Source: Microbacteriaceae bacterium PS02068 (GTDB lineage: Bacteria > Actinomycetota > Actinomycetes > Actinomycetales > Microbacteriaceae). Taken from it: DNA of 64,000 nucleotides. Location: the NCBI GenBank assembly GCA_029959325.1, contig JASCPF010000001.1:88923-152922 (forward strand), in the 5' to 3' direction. The notes under the pieces were generated by a model that was not told the DNA's origin, ran no database searches, and saw nothing but the letters and a program-made list of their open reading frames with translations. Positions 35,229-45,100 of this stretch are shown here, piece after piece. Within the stretch, counting starts at the first letter, position 1. The number at the start of each line of letters is the position of its first letter. Made by a program: the position numbers and the translations under genes.

Positions 35229-36791
35229 TCAGCCCTTGCCGAACAGCTTCTGGATCTCGGCGAGGTCGGCCTCGCTCGGCTGCGCGGCACCGCCGCCACC
35301 GCCGAGCCCGAAGCCCGAGCCGGTCGGTGCGCTCGGCGCCGAAGCGGCGAGTCCTGCATTCTCCGCGGCGCGCTTCGCCGGGTTTCCCGACCGCGATCCG
35401 CTCACGGCCTTCTGCTTGTTGCCGCGCTTGCTCGAAGCGCCCGGCTTGCCGCCGAGCGACCCCATGCCGGGGATCGAGGGCACTCCGCCACGAGCGACGG
35501 TCTTCATCATCTTGGCGGCCTGCTCGAAGCGCTGCACGAGCTGGTTCACCTCGGTCACGGTCACGCCCGAACCGCGCGCGATGCGCAGCCGGCGTGAGCC
35601 GTTCAGTATCTTGGCGTTGCGGCGCTCGGCGGGCGTCATCGAGCGGATGATCGCCTCGGTGCGGTCGATCTCGCGGTCGTCGAACTGGTCGAGCTGCTGC
35701 TTCATCTGGCCCATGCCCGGCAGCATCCCGAGCATCTTCTTCATCGACCCCATCTTCTTCATCTGCTGAAGCTGGTCGAGGAAGTCCTCGAGGGTGAACG
35801 ACTCGGTCGCGAGCTTCTCAGCGACCTTGCGCGCCTCTTCCTCGTCGAACGCCTGCTGCGCCTGCTCGATGAGGGTGAGGATGTCACCGAGGTCGAGGAT
35901 GCGGCTCGCCATGCGGTCGGGGTGGAAGGCCTCCAGGTCGTCGAGACCCTCACCGGTCGAGGCGAAGATGATGGGACGCCCGGTGACCGAGGCCACCGAG
36001 AGCGCGGCACCACCGCGCGCGTCGCCGTCGAGCTTCGAGAGCACGACACCGGTGAAGTCGACGCCGTCTTGGAAGGCCTTGGCCGTGTTGACGGCATCCT
36101 GCCCGATCATCGCGTCGATCACGAAGAGGACTTCATCGGGATCGATCGCCTTGCGGATGTCGGATGCCTGCTTCATCAGCTCTGCGTCGACGCCGAGGCG
36201 TCCGGCGGTGTCGACGATGACGACGTCGTGCTGCTGGCGACGCGCGACCTCGACGCCGTCACGAGCGACCTGCACGGGGTTGCCCACGCCGTTGCCCGGC
36301 TCGGGAGCGTAGATCGCGGCGCCCGCCTGCTGCGCGACGACCTGCAGCTGGTTCACGGCGTTGGGGCGCTGCAGGTCACAGGCCACGAGCAGGGGCGTGT
36401 GCCCCTCCTTCTCGAGCTGCTTGGCGAGCTTGCCCGCGAACGTGGTCTTTCCCGACCCCTGCAGGCCGGCGAGCATGATCACGGTCGGCGCGGTCTTGGC
36501 GAACTGCAGCCGCCGCTGCTGGCCGCCGAGGATCTCGATGAGCTCCTCGTTGACGATCTGCACGACCTGCTGCGCGGGGTTGAGCGCCTTGCTCACCTCG
36601 TCGCCGAGTGCGCGCTCGCGCACCTTCGCGGTGAACTCCTTCACGACGACCAGCGCGACGTCGGCATCCAGCAGTGCGCGCCGGATCTCGCGCACGGTGC
36701 CGTCGACGTCGGCCGGTGTGAGCTTGCCCTTCGTGCGGAGGTTGCGGAAGGTCTCTGTCAGCCGATCGCTGAGGGTGCCGAAAGTCGCCAT
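35229..36791 (-). CDS. ffh: Signal recognition particle protein Ffh
   Basis: A 520-residue SRP GTPase. The N domain is followed by G1 GLQGSGKTTFAGKL, the switch region VIVDTAGRLGVDAELM and TKLDGDARGGAALSV. The M domain is Met-rich (QLQQMKKMGSMKKMLGMLPG) and carries the RNA- and signal-binding region. The last 70 residues are a Gly/Ala-rich tail ending in EADLAEIQKLFGKG. It pairs with FtsY, encoded at 41-42 kb, to target membrane proteins. The ATG has the normal MATFGTLSDRL start. Confidence 0.97.
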   Translation of the reverse strand: MATFGTLSDRLTETFRNLRTKGKLTPADVDGTVREIRRALLDADVALVVVKEFTAKVRERALGDEVSKALNPAQQVVQIVNEELIEILGGQQRRLQFAKTAPTVIMLAGLQGSGKTTFAGKLAKQLEKEGHTPLLVACDLQRPNAVNQLQVVAQQAGAAIYAPEPGNGVGNPVQVARDGVEVARRQQHDVVIVDTAGRLGVDAELMKQASDIRKAIDPDEVLFVIDAMIGQDAVNTAKAFQDGVDFTGVVLSKLDGDARGGAALSVASVTGRPIIFASTGEGLDDLEAFHPDRMASRILDLGDILTLIEQAQQAFDEEEARKVAEKLATESFTLEDFLDQLQQMKKMGSMKKMLGMLPGMGQMKQQLDQFDDREIDRTEAIIRSMTPAERRNAKILNGSRRLRIARGSGVTVTEVNQLVQRFEQAAKMMKTVARGGVPSIPGMGSLGGKPGASSKRGNKQKAVSGSRSGNPAKRAAENAGLAASAPSAPTGSGFGLGGGGGAAQPSEADLAEIQKLFGKG

Positions 36792-36840
36792 GATGTGCCA
36801 AGTTTACGCGGTCGCGATGGGTTCCCTCGCTGCGTGCGGC

Positions 36841-37332
36841 TCAGCGCACGGCATCCACACCGAGCATCGCGCGAAGCTCTTTCTTCGCCGCCTCGTACCT
36901 GCCCCGCGCGGTCGAGGCGGGGATGCCCATCAGCTCGGCGGCCTGCACCAGGCTCAACCGCTCCCAATGCACCAGCCTCACGAGCTCGGCGAGGTCGGGA
37001 TCGAGCCGCGCCAGCGCGTCGCGCACCTCGATGCCCTCGTCTGCGGCGGGCGCCGAGCCCGCACTCGTCTGGGTGCGGACGCGGTCGGCCAGAGCCCAGC
37101 GCCGCCGCTCCCCGCGCGAGTGGTTGAGCAGCGTGCCGCGCGCGATGCCGAAGAGCCACATCCGGGCACGTTCCGGGTCTACCGGCAGCTCGTCGGCGCG
37201 TCGCCAAGCGACGACCATGGTCTCGCCGAGGAGGTCGGGCGCGTCATCGAATCCGACACGCCGCTGCAGGTAGGCGAGCAGATCGCCGGATGCCTGCGTC
37301 AGGGCCGTTTTCAGCCGACGTTCGGACCTCAC
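36841..37332 (-). CDS. Sigma-70 family (ECF-type) factor
   Basis: A 163-residue regulator with region 2 at about 15-75 (FDDAPDLLGETMVVAWRRAD and RMWLFGIARGTLLNHSRGER) and region 4 at about 100-155 (LSLVQAAELMGIPASTARGR). It lacks region 1 and 3, as ECF sigma factors do. The GTG start overlaps the stop of the upstream membrane protein (GTGA), so the two are translationally coupled and probably work as a pair. The signal it responds to is unknown. Confidence 0.88.
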   Translation of the reverse strand: MRSERRLKTALTQASGDLLAYLQRRVGFDDAPDLLGETMVVAWRRADELPVDPERARMWLFGIARGTLLNHSRGERRRWALADRVRTQTSAGSAPAADEGIEVRDALARLDPDLAELVRLVHWERLSLVQAAELMGIPASTARGRYEAAKKELRAMLGVDAVR

Positions 37333-37994
37333 GAACCTGCCCCGAACGTGTAGGGCTTGCCGTCGAGGTCGTTGCACTGGATCTGGCTGGCGCGCTCAGC
37401 CCCCACGAAGCGCGCATCGGCCTGATCTATCCCGTGCTGGGTGAGCTGCTGGCCCTCGAGGGTTGAGATGGCGAGGTCCCACGCGAGCCATTCCTGGCCG
37501 ATAAGCCGATGCTCCGCCTCACCCGGGGGCAACGATTCCAGAGTTTCGCCCGGCCCGAGCTGCACGGTGCGCAGATCCTCTCCCGCGAACGAGGTCGGAA
37601 GGATGTCCACCGCCTCGCCGGCGACGTCGGCGGAGCGATACCACTCCTCGAGCACCCCGTTCACCTCACGCAGGAAGTCTTGGTCGCTGCCCGGCCCGGC
37701 GGTGAACGGCGTGTAGCGCAGCTCGCACGAGAATCCGTTGCTCATCGTGAATTGCACGGCGCCGACCGGGCGCTGGATCCATGGCGCCCACGTGAACCCA
37801 TCCGTGGCGACGGCGACGCCCGCGACGCCCACGAGCAGGGTCGAGATCCCGATGCCGATTGCGATGCGCGGCGCTCGACGCATCTTCGTCTCACCGGCGG
37901 CACGCCGGATCATTCCGCTGAGCTGGCGCGCATCCGCACCCCGGGTCGCCGGGGCGGAACGGTCGAGCAGGTCATCGAGCGGGTCGGGGGTCAT
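37329..37994 (-). CDS. Membrane protein upstream of sigma gene
   Basis: A 221-residue protein with a cytoplasmic N-terminus (about 1-40), one membrane helix (IAIGIGISTLLVGVAGVAVA) and a 160-residue extracytoplasmic domain with two Cys (FSCELRY, IQCNDLDG). One transmembrane segment next to a coupled ECF sigma gene is what an anti-sigma factor looks like, but no ZAS or RskA-type motif is visible, and gene order is unusual because it precedes the sigma gene. Both are probably cotranscribed from a promoter right of 37994. Confidence 0.72.
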   Translation of the reverse strand: MTPDPLDDLLDRSAPATRGADARQLSGMIRRAAGETKMRRAPRIAIGIGISTLLVGVAGVAVATDGFTWAPWIQRPVGAVQFTMSNGFSCELRYTPFTAGPGSDQDFLREVNGVLEEWYRSADVAGEAVDILPTSFAGEDLRTVQLGPGETLESLPPGEAEHRLIGQEWLAWDLAISTLEGQQLTQHGIDQADARFVGAERASQIQCNDLDGKPYTFGAGS

Positions 37995-38084
37995 GGTGCC
38001 TCCATCGTCGGGGTGGTCTCACTGCGTACCTGTCCGGCACGCGGCGAAACGTCCGCCAACGACTCAGCGTGTGAGGTTGCGCAG

Positions 38085-38648
38085 TCAGAGAATGACGGAT
38101 GCCTCGGCTAGAGCCTCGTCGAGAAGCGGGACCAGGTCACTGCGCGCCGCCCCTGACGACGCCCAGTCCCACACCGCCGCGAGGACCGCGCCCGCCGCGG
38201 CGGCGCCCCGCACATCTGCGGAAAGACGGGCGGAGCCCCCCGCGACGAGCCGATCCGACACGGCTCGGGCCAGGCGGCCGCACCGCAGCGACCGCTCGGC
38301 GTCAAGATCGGCGGTCAATCCCATCGCCTCCCCGTTCGTGATGGCGAGCGCGAGCGAATCGGGGGCGAACCCCTCGACGATCGCGCGAAGGGCCCCCGCC
38401 ACCGGCGCACCGGTCGCGAGTGCTGCGACCACGGCATCCACCCGCTCGTCGAATCCGCCCCAGAGGACGTCCGATTTCGACGCGAAGTAGTTGAAGAAGC
38501 TCGAGCGGCTGACGCCGGCGCGCGACGTGATGTCGGCAACCGTCGTGGCGGCGTAGCCCTGCTCGAGGAACAGCTCGCACGCCGCTTCGGCGATGGTCTC
38601 GCGCGACGTGGCCTTCGGGCGCCCCCGCGCGTCGGTTCCCACGCTCAT
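38085..38648 (-). CDS. TetR family regulator
   Basis: A 187-residue repressor-type protein. The HTH is at about 20-65: [40 protein letters not shown], then [10 protein letters not shown]. The C-terminal ligand domain is Ala-rich and holds [20 protein letters not shown]. The target and ligand are unknown. The neighbouring genes give no clear transporter partner. The ATG at 38648 is used, since the longer frame is antisense to a repeat-rich intergenic region. Confidence 0.85.
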   Translation of the reverse strand: MSVGTDARGRPKATSRETIAEAACELFLEQGYAATTVADITSRAGVSRSSFFNYFASKSDVLWGGFDERVDAVVAALATGAPVAGALRAIVEGFAPDSLALAITNGEAMGLTADLDAERSLRCGRLARAVSDRLVAGGSARLSADVRGAAAAGAVLAAVWDWASSGAARSDLVPLLDEALAEASVIL

Positions 38649-38743
38649 CGCAGGGGCCCCAGCTCGGCGGGGGGCAGGCGCGGCGTGCATCCCTTCACCC
38701 TACGCGGGCGCAATCTTCGACGCTCCCCGGGCGTCGCAGCGGC

Positions 38744-38892
38744 GCGGAGTGGGCGCGTGCTGCGGAAACAAGGCCGGCGAAACCGCACTTCGCGACCACT
38801 TCGCGAACCTCGTCGGGCCATAGCAACGCGAAGTGGGCGCGTGATGCGGAAACCGCGCCGGCGAAGCCGCAGTTCGCGACCACTTCGCGAGG
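38744..38892. repeat. 84-bp-spaced tandem repeat
   Basis: Two copies of about 65 bases, offset by 84 bases (38744 and 38828), share GTGGGCGCGTG(C/A)TGCGGAAAC and end in TTCGCGACCACTTCGCGA. Inside each copy the palindrome TCGCGA occurs twice, four bases apart. They lie between the TetR gene and lipB. The rest of the 335-base gap (38649-38983) shows no gene. Confidence 0.7.
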
Positions 38893-38944
38893 CGCGGGCC
38901 CCCACGCGACGCACGTTGCACACACACATGCGCCCGATCGCGTA

Positions 38945-38965
38945 TTGTTGGCCTGCGTCCAACAA
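38945..38965 (+). promoter_or_regulatory. Perfect palindrome upstream of lipB
   Basis: TTGTTGG and its exact inverse CCAACAA flank a seven-base spacer (CCTGCGT), 19 bases before the lipB start. Such a 7-7-7 inverted repeat is typical of a dimeric repressor operator. Confidence 0.5.
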
Positions 38966-38983
38966 CGGCAGTCAGGAGAGATG

Positions 38984-39640
38984 ATGCTCGACATCCGCAC
39001 CGTGGGTCTGGCCCCCGACTTCGTCCCCTACACTGATGCGTGGGCGCTGCAGCGCGAGATCCACGCCGAAGTCGCCTCCGGCGCCCGCGCCGACACCCTG
39101 CTGCTCGTCGAGCACGAGCCCGTCTTCACGGCCGGCGCCCGCACCGCGCGGCACGAGCGCCCCACGGACGGCACGCCCGTGATCGACGTCGACCGCGGCG
39201 GGAAGATCACGTGGCACGGTCCGGGGCAGCTCGTCGGCTACCCGATCGTCCGCCTGCACGAACCCATCGACGTCGTGGCGCACGTGCGCAGACTCGAAGG
39301 CATCCTCATCGACGTGCTCGCGGGGTTCGGCATCGACGGCTACCGCGTCGATGGCCGAAGCGGCGTCTGGGTGCGGCGCCCCCTGTCCGAAGACAAGATC
39401 GCCGCGATCGGCGTGCGCGTGCAGCGCGGCGTCACGATGCACGGCTTCGCGCTGAACTGCGACAACTCGCTGCTGCCGTTCTCGCAGATCATCCCCTGCG
39501 GCATTTCGGATGCCGGCGTCACGACCGTCAGCGAGATGCTCGGCCGCGACGTGCGTCCGGCCGATGTAGTGGATGCCGTGATCTCGGCGTTCCAGGCATC
39601 CTTCGCCACTTCCGGCGACACAGCCGAGGTCGCCGCATGA
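38984..39640 (+). CDS. lipB: Octanoyltransferase
   Basis: A protein of about 218 residues that moves octanoyl groups from acyl carrier protein to lipoyl domains. Motifs are [60 protein letters not shown] and [19 protein letters not shown]. The catalytic Cys and Lys of LipB are in [17 protein letters not shown] and EDKIAAIG. Two ATGs, 38981 and 38984, are possible. The second has the better distance to AGGAG. It overlaps lipA (ATGA), so the pair makes lipoate on proteins. Confidence 0.95.
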   Translation: MLDIRTVGLAPDFVPYTDAWALQREIHAEVASGARADTLLLVEHEPVFTAGARTARHERPTDGTPVIDVDRGGKITWHGPGQLVGYPIVRLHEPIDVVAHVRRLEGILIDVLAGFGIDGYRVDGRSGVWVRRPLSEDKIAAIGVRVQRGVTMHGFALNCDNSLLPFSQIIPCGISDAGVTTVSEMLGRDVRPADVVDAVISAFQASFATSGDTAEVAA

Positions 39641-40659
39641 GCGCGTGCGGTGTGACGCCGAGCGGCGAGGCCAGGCCCGCGAACGTCCCCGAGGGGCGGA
39701 AGCTCCTGCGTCTCGAGGTGCGCAACGCCCAGACGCCCATCGAGCGCAAGCCCGAGTGGATCAAGACCAAGGCGAAGATGGGCCCGGAGTATCAGGCGCT
39801 GCAGTCGCTCGTGAAGGACGAGGGGCTGCACACCGTCTGTCAAGAGGCCGGATGCCCCAACATCTACGAGTGCTGGGAAGACCGCGAGGCGACCTTCCTG
39901 ATCGGCGGATCGCAGTGCACGCGTCGGTGCGATTTCTGCCAGATCGACACGGGCAAGCCCGCCGCCTACGACACTGACGAGCCGCGCCGCGTGGCCGACA
40001 GTGTGCGGCGCATGCAGCTGCGCTACGCCACCGTCACCTGCGTCGCCCGCGACGACCTGCCCGACGGAGGGTCGTGGCTGAACGCCGAGACGATCCGGCA
40101 GATCCATGCGGTCAACCCCGGCACCGGCGTCGAGCTGCTCGCGACCGACTTCAACGGCGACCCCGCTCTGCTGAACGAGGTCTTCGAGGCCCGCCCCGAG
40201 GTGTTCGCGCACAACGTCGAGACGGTGCCGCGCATCTTCAAGCGCATCCGGCCGGCGTTCCGCTACGAGCGGTCGCTCGACGTGCTCACGCAGGCGCGCG
40301 CGGCGGGGCTCATCACGAAGTCGAACCTGATCCTCGGCATGGGCGAAGAGCCCGAAGAGGTCGTACAGGCACTGCACGATCTGCACGACGCCGGCACCGA
40401 CATCGTGACGATCACGCAGTACCTGCGGCCGACACCTCGCCATCTGCCCGTCGCCCGGTGGGTGAAGCCGCAGGAGTTCACCGAGTTCAAGGACGAGGCC
40501 GAGCGCATCGGATTCCTCGGGGTGCTGGCCGGCCCCCTGGTGCGCTCGTCGTACCGCGCCGGGCGGCTGTGGGCGCAGTCGATGGTCTCGAAGGGTCGCG
40601 AGATCCCCGAGCACCTCGCGCACCTGGCGAAGGAGACCGAGTTCGCCCAGGCCGTCTGA
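39637..40659 (+). CDS. lipA: Lipoyl synthase
   Basis: A 340-residue radical-SAM enzyme that inserts sulfurs into octanoyl groups. Auxiliary-cluster Cys are in [13 protein letters not shown] and the radical-SAM Cys in [13 protein letters not shown]. Also seen are [38 protein letters not shown] and [20 protein letters not shown]. The C-terminal serine that ligates the auxiliary cluster is in [11 protein letters not shown]. It is translationally coupled to lipB. The ATG at 39637 is the overlap start. Longer frames are shadows of lipB. Confidence 0.97.
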   Translation: MSACGVTPSGEARPANVPEGRKLLRLEVRNAQTPIERKPEWIKTKAKMGPEYQALQSLVKDEGLHTVCQEAGCPNIYECWEDREATFLIGGSQCTRRCDFCQIDTGKPAAYDTDEPRRVADSVRRMQLRYATVTCVARDDLPDGGSWLNAETIRQIHAVNPGTGVELLATDFNGDPALLNEVFEARPEVFAHNVETVPRIFKRIRPAFRYERSLDVLTQARAAGLITKSNLILGMGEEPEEVVQALHDLHDAGTDIVTITQYLRPTPRHLPVARWVKPQEFTEFKDEAERIGFLGVLAGPLVRSSYRAGRLWAQSMVSKGREIPEHLAHLAKETEFAQAV

Positions 40660-40668
40660 GGCGCGGCC

Positions 40669-41169
40669 TCAGTCGGCGCTCGTGACCGACTGCACCTGAC
40701 CGTCGCTCGCGAGGTTCACGAGCAGCACGTCGTCTGTGGCATCCGCGTCAAGCGCGTACTCCAGCACCGCGAAGGGGTCGGAGCCGCCGTGCTCATCGGC
40801 GAGGATCGTCATGCTCACGAGCTGCAGCGAGCGGATGATGTCAATCTGCACGTCGCCCGAGATGTCGACGAGCACGTCGTTCAGGTCGTCGCCGAACTCC
40901 TCCTGCTGCTGCAGCAGATACTCGGTCACTTCGCTCGTGCGGTCGTCGAGCTCGGCGATCATCGCGTTGCGCGCCGTCATGTCGATGTTCTCGAGCGACG
41001 AGATCATCGCGGCGGCGACGTCGAGCGCGTCTTGCGACACGTCGTCCTGATCGGGCGCGGTGAGGTCGACGGTCACCCGCTGGTCTGCGAAGTCGATGCT
41101 TTCAGACCAGAAGATCGATCCGTCGGGCCCGGACTCCAGCAGTCCGAAGTAGTCGTGCTCGATCGCCAT
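40669..41169 (-). CDS. DUF2004 family protein
   Basis: A 166-residue acidic protein beginning MAIEHDYFGLLESGPDGSIF, with SESIDFADQRVTVDLTAPDQ and NAMIAELDDRTSEVTEYLLQ. The start resembles the DUF2004 family of small cytoplasmic proteins of unknown role, and the residue pattern is helical and acidic. It sits alone, convergent with lipA and upstream of ftsY on the opposite end. Nothing visible shows a function. Confidence 0.7.
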   Translation of the reverse strand: MAIEHDYFGLLESGPDGSIFWSESIDFADQRVTVDLTAPDQDDVSQDALDVAAAMISSLENIDMTARNAMIAELDDRTSEVTEYLLQQQEEFGDDLNDVLVDISGDVQIDIIRSLQLVSMTILADEHGGSDPFAVLEYALDADATDDVLLVNLASDGQVQSVTSAD

Positions 41170-41196
41170 GGCCCTATGCAACCACCGTCAGAGCCA

Positions 41197-42069
41197 TCAG
41201 TCCACCAGCGCGGCCGCGAACACGTGCGGGGTGAAGCCCGTGAGGTCGCCGATGCCTTCGCCCTGGCCGAGGAGTTTGACCGGGATGCCGGTGCGTTCCT
41301 GCACCGCGAGGACGAACCCGCCCTTCGCCGACCCGTCGAGCTTCGTGAGCACCAGGCCGGTCACTCCGGCGTGCTCGAGGAAGGCCTCGGCCTGCATGAC
41401 GCCGTTCTGGCCGGTCGTGGCATCCAGCACCAGCAGCACTTCGCTGATCGGCGCCTGCTTCTCGATGACGCGGCGGATCTTGGTCAGTTCGTCCATCAGC
41501 CCGCCTTTGGTATGCAGGCGACCGGCCGTGTCGACGAGCACGATCTCGGTGCCGGTCTGCTTCGCGTATTCGATCGTCTGATAGGCGACGGATGCCGGGT
41601 CCTGGCCCTCGTGCTGCGGGCGCACGATCGTCGCTCCCCCGCGCTCGGCCCAGGTCGCGAGCTGATCGACGGCGGCGGCGCGGAACGTGTCGGCCGCACC
41701 GACGACGACCGAGCGGCCATAGCGCTGCAGGAACTTGGCGAACTTGCCGATCGTCGTGGTCTTGCCGACGCCGTTGACACCGACGACGAGCACGACCGCG
41801 GGCCGCTCGGTGAGCCGCAGCGTCGTGTCGAACTTCGCGAAGTGCTCTTCGAGCGTCTCTTTCAGCATGCGCTGCAGGTCACGAGGATCGGTCGTGCGGT
41901 AGCGGTCGACCTTCTCGCGCAGCTCGTCGACGATGCGCTCAGTGATGTCGGGACCGAAGTCCGCCGTCAGCAGCGCCGTCTCGAGGTCATCCCACGTCGT
42001 CTCGTCGATCGTCGGCTTCACGAACATGCCACGCAGTGCGCGACCGAGCGACCAGGAGTTCTCCGCCAT
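41197..42069 (-). CDS. ftsY: SRP receptor FtsY
   Basis: A 290-residue SRP GTPase that docks Ffh at the membrane. G1 VVGVNGVGKTTTIGKFAKFL, VDTAGRLHTKGGLMDELTKI and VLTKLDGSAKGGFVLAVQER are conserved. The N-terminal acidic domain of other FtsY proteins is missing, as in many actinobacteria, and the protein begins with a short helix (SWSLGRALRGMFV). It follows smc in the usual smc-ftsY order. Confidence 0.96.
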   Translation of the reverse strand: MAENSWSLGRALRGMFVKPTIDETTWDDLETALLTADFGPDITERIVDELREKVDRYRTTDPRDLQRMLKETLEEHFAKFDTTLRLTERPAVVLVVGVNGVGKTTTIGKFAKFLQRYGRSVVVGAADTFRAAAVDQLATWAERGGATIVRPQHEGQDPASVAYQTIEYAKQTGTEIVLVDTAGRLHTKGGLMDELTKIRRVIEKQAPISEVLLVLDATTGQNGVMQAEAFLEHAGVTGLVLTKLDGSAKGGFVLAVQERTGIPVKLLGQGEGIGDLTGFTPHVFAAALVD

Positions 42070-42120
42070 GAGTCCAGCCTAGACGGGCGAAGTCAGGCGG
42101 GCAGGCTCAGGCGTGTGGTC

Positions 42121-45100
42121 TCAGACCGACTCGCGCTCGCGCACGCGCTGGCCGACGACGGCAGACACGCCGTCCTGGCGCATGGAGACGCCATAGAGCG
42201 CGTCGGCGATCTCCATGGTCCGCTTCTGGTGGGTGATGACGATCAGCTGGCTCGAGGCGCGCAGCTGCTCGAAGACGCCGAGCAGGCGCCCGAGGTTGGC
42301 ATCGTCGAGCGCCGCCTCGACCTCGTCGAGGATGTAGAACGGGCTCGGCCGCGCTTTGAAGATCGCCGTCAACAGCGCCACCGCGGCGAGTGAGCGCTCA
42401 CCGCCCGACAGCAGCGACAGCCGCTCGATCTTCTTGCCGACCGGCCGCACCGCGACCTCGATGCCCGTCGTGAGCGGTCTGTCGGGATCGGTGAGCGAGA
42501 TGCTCCCCGAACCGCCGGGGAACAGGATCGGGAACACCTCGCCGAAGGCGACCTTCGTGTCTTCGAAGGCGGCGAGGAAGATCGTCTGCATGCGCTCGTC
42601 GAGCTCGCCGATGATCGTCTCGAGGTCTTTGCGCGTCTGCACGAGGTCGGCCAGCTGATCGGTGAGGAACGCGTGCCGCTGCTCGAGCGCTGCGTACTCC
42701 TCCAGCGCGAGCGGGTTCACGCGCCCGAGCTGGCCGAGTTTGCGCTCGGCGTCCTGCAGCCGGCGCCGCTCGAGGGCGCGGTCGAACTCGCGCGGCTCTG
42801 CGTCGTCGCCGTCACCGGGAACGGGCTGGTCGGGACCATATTCCGAAATAAGAATATTCTCGTCGAGGCTGAGCTCCGATGCCACGCGTTCGAGCAGGCT
42901 CGTGACGTGCAGCCGCTTCTCGTGCATCTGCAACTCGAGCCCGTGCACGCTTTCGGTCAGTCCCGACAGCCGCTCGCGCACCGCGGCGTCTTGACCGCGC
43001 AGCTCAGACAGCTCGGCCGTGAGGGCGGTGCGCTCCTGCTCGGCCAGGTGCAGCTCGACGCGCGCCTGCGTGACCGATCGGTCGACGGATTCGAGCAGCG
43101 GCGGCAATGTGCCGGAGACTTCCGCAGCCAGCGCGCGCTGCGCCCGGCGGATCACGGCGCGGCGAGCCGCTTCGGCCGCGGCGGCCTTCTCGCGCTCCCG
43201 CTGGCGGATCAGCTGGTCGACCCGGGACTCTCCCGCACGCACACGTTCTCTGAGGGTCTCGACGTCGAGGCGCGCGCGCATTTCGCGGTCGCGGGTCTCT
43301 TCGAGCGCCGCGAGCAGGCCATCGCGTGCCGAGGCATCGAGCATCGGGCGCGGCGCCTCCTGTGCGCGCACCAGCGCCTCATCCGCGGAATGCGCGGCCT
43401 TCTCGGCGTCGACCACCGCATTCTGCGCCTGAACGACACCTGCCTCGAGCCGCTCGCATTCGGCGACCGCCGCCTCGTGGCGCACTGTCGCACGATTGAC
43501 CCGCTCGGTGTGCGCCGCCAGCGCGGCGTCGTGCTCGCGCAGCCGCTGCAGCAGCTCGCGCGTCTGCCGACGACCGGTCTCCCACGTCTGCTGCGCATCA
43601 GTCAGGGCTTCGCGCAGCGAGTCGGCGACGACCCGGATCTCGGCGAGGCGGTCGGCGGCGGCATCGCGCTCGGCGGAGAGCTCCAATCGCGACCGCCCCG
43701 CGCCCGAGCCCGCACGCAGCGTGAACATCGTCGCGATCTCGCCGCCGCGGGTGACGATCGTCGCCGGTCGGCCGGATGCCACGACGGCGGTACGCGCGGC
43801 GGCGACGGCGTCGAGGTCGTCGACGATCAGTACGTCGGCCAGGAGGCCCAGGATGCCCTCGGGCGCCACGACCACGTCGCGCGCCGCGGTGGCGCCGTGC
43901 GGAACATCGACGACGGACGGCTTCTGCCCTCCCGGCGCGGCGATCGCGATGTCGACGACGCCGAAGTCACCCTCACGCGCGGTGCGGGCCACGTCGACGG
44001 CAGCGTCGATGTCGTCGACGAGCACGCCTTCGGCCAGCGCGCCCAGCGCGGCCGCGATCGCGGGCTCGAACCCGGGCGTGACCTTGACGGAGTCGCCGAC
44101 GAGTCCGCGGATGCCCGCTCCCCCGCGCGCAATCAGTTCCGCCGCGGCGTTGCGCACGTCGAGCGCGCGCCCGAGCGTCGAGACCTGCGCGGTGAGCGAT
44201 TCGAGTTCGCGCTCAGCGGCGTGCAGGCGCTCGCGCAGGGTGCCGACCACGGTTTCGGCGGCCCCGGCGTCGCGCTGAGCGCGTTCGTACGCCGCGGCGT
44301 GCTCGGCCGACGACCCCTCCGGCACCAGCTCGGGGTCGACCCCCGCCAACGTCTCTTCCGCCTCCGCACGGCGCGCGAGGGCGGCATCGAGCGCGCGCTG
44401 CTGACGATCGACCGCGGCGCGCACGGCGTCCAGGCGCGAGTTGGCGGCATCCGCCGCGCCGCGCAGCTTGGTCAGACGCATGTCGTGCTCCGACACCAGC
44501 GCGCTCTGGGCCGCGATGTCGGCGTCGAGCGCGTCGAGCTCGGCGCGCGCGCGAATCACCTCGCGACCGGCCGTCTCGGCGGCATCCTGCGCATCACCGA
44601 GCCCGGCACCGATCTCGTCGATCTCCGCGCGCGCGTCGTCGATGTCGGCTGCACTGACGGTGGCGACCTCGAGCGCGAGCGTGCCGTCGTCTTCGAGCAG
44701 AGCCAGGCGCTGCGCCGCGAGCGACGACAGGCTGCGCAGACGCTCCTGCACCTGCTCGAGAGCGAACGCCGTGCCCCGCGCGGCATCCACGGCCTCTGAC
44801 CGCTGCCGGCTTTCGACGGCGCCGATGCGCAGCGCGAGCTGCTCGGCCTGATCCTGCAGGACGAGTCGCTCGGCATGGCGTTCCTGCTCGTTGCGCGCGT
44901 GGTCGGCCAGCTGAGTGCGCAGCCCCACGAGCTCGTCGGCGAACAGGCGCGCCTTCGCGTCGCGGACGATCGCCGCGATCGACCCCGCCTCGCGGGCGAT
45001 CTCGGCCTGCTTGCCGAGCGGCTTGAGCTGCCGCCGCAGTTCGCCGGCGAGGTCGCTCAACCGGGTGAGGTTGGCTTCCATCGCCTCGAGCTTGCGGAGG

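Noticed and set aside
38695..39000. Protein-coding frames in the repeat between tetR and lipB
   Set aside because: The apparent protein repeats are just the translated DNA repeat, with no start signals.
42673..44799. A 708-codon frame antisense to smc
   Set aside because: A shadow of the smc coding sequence.
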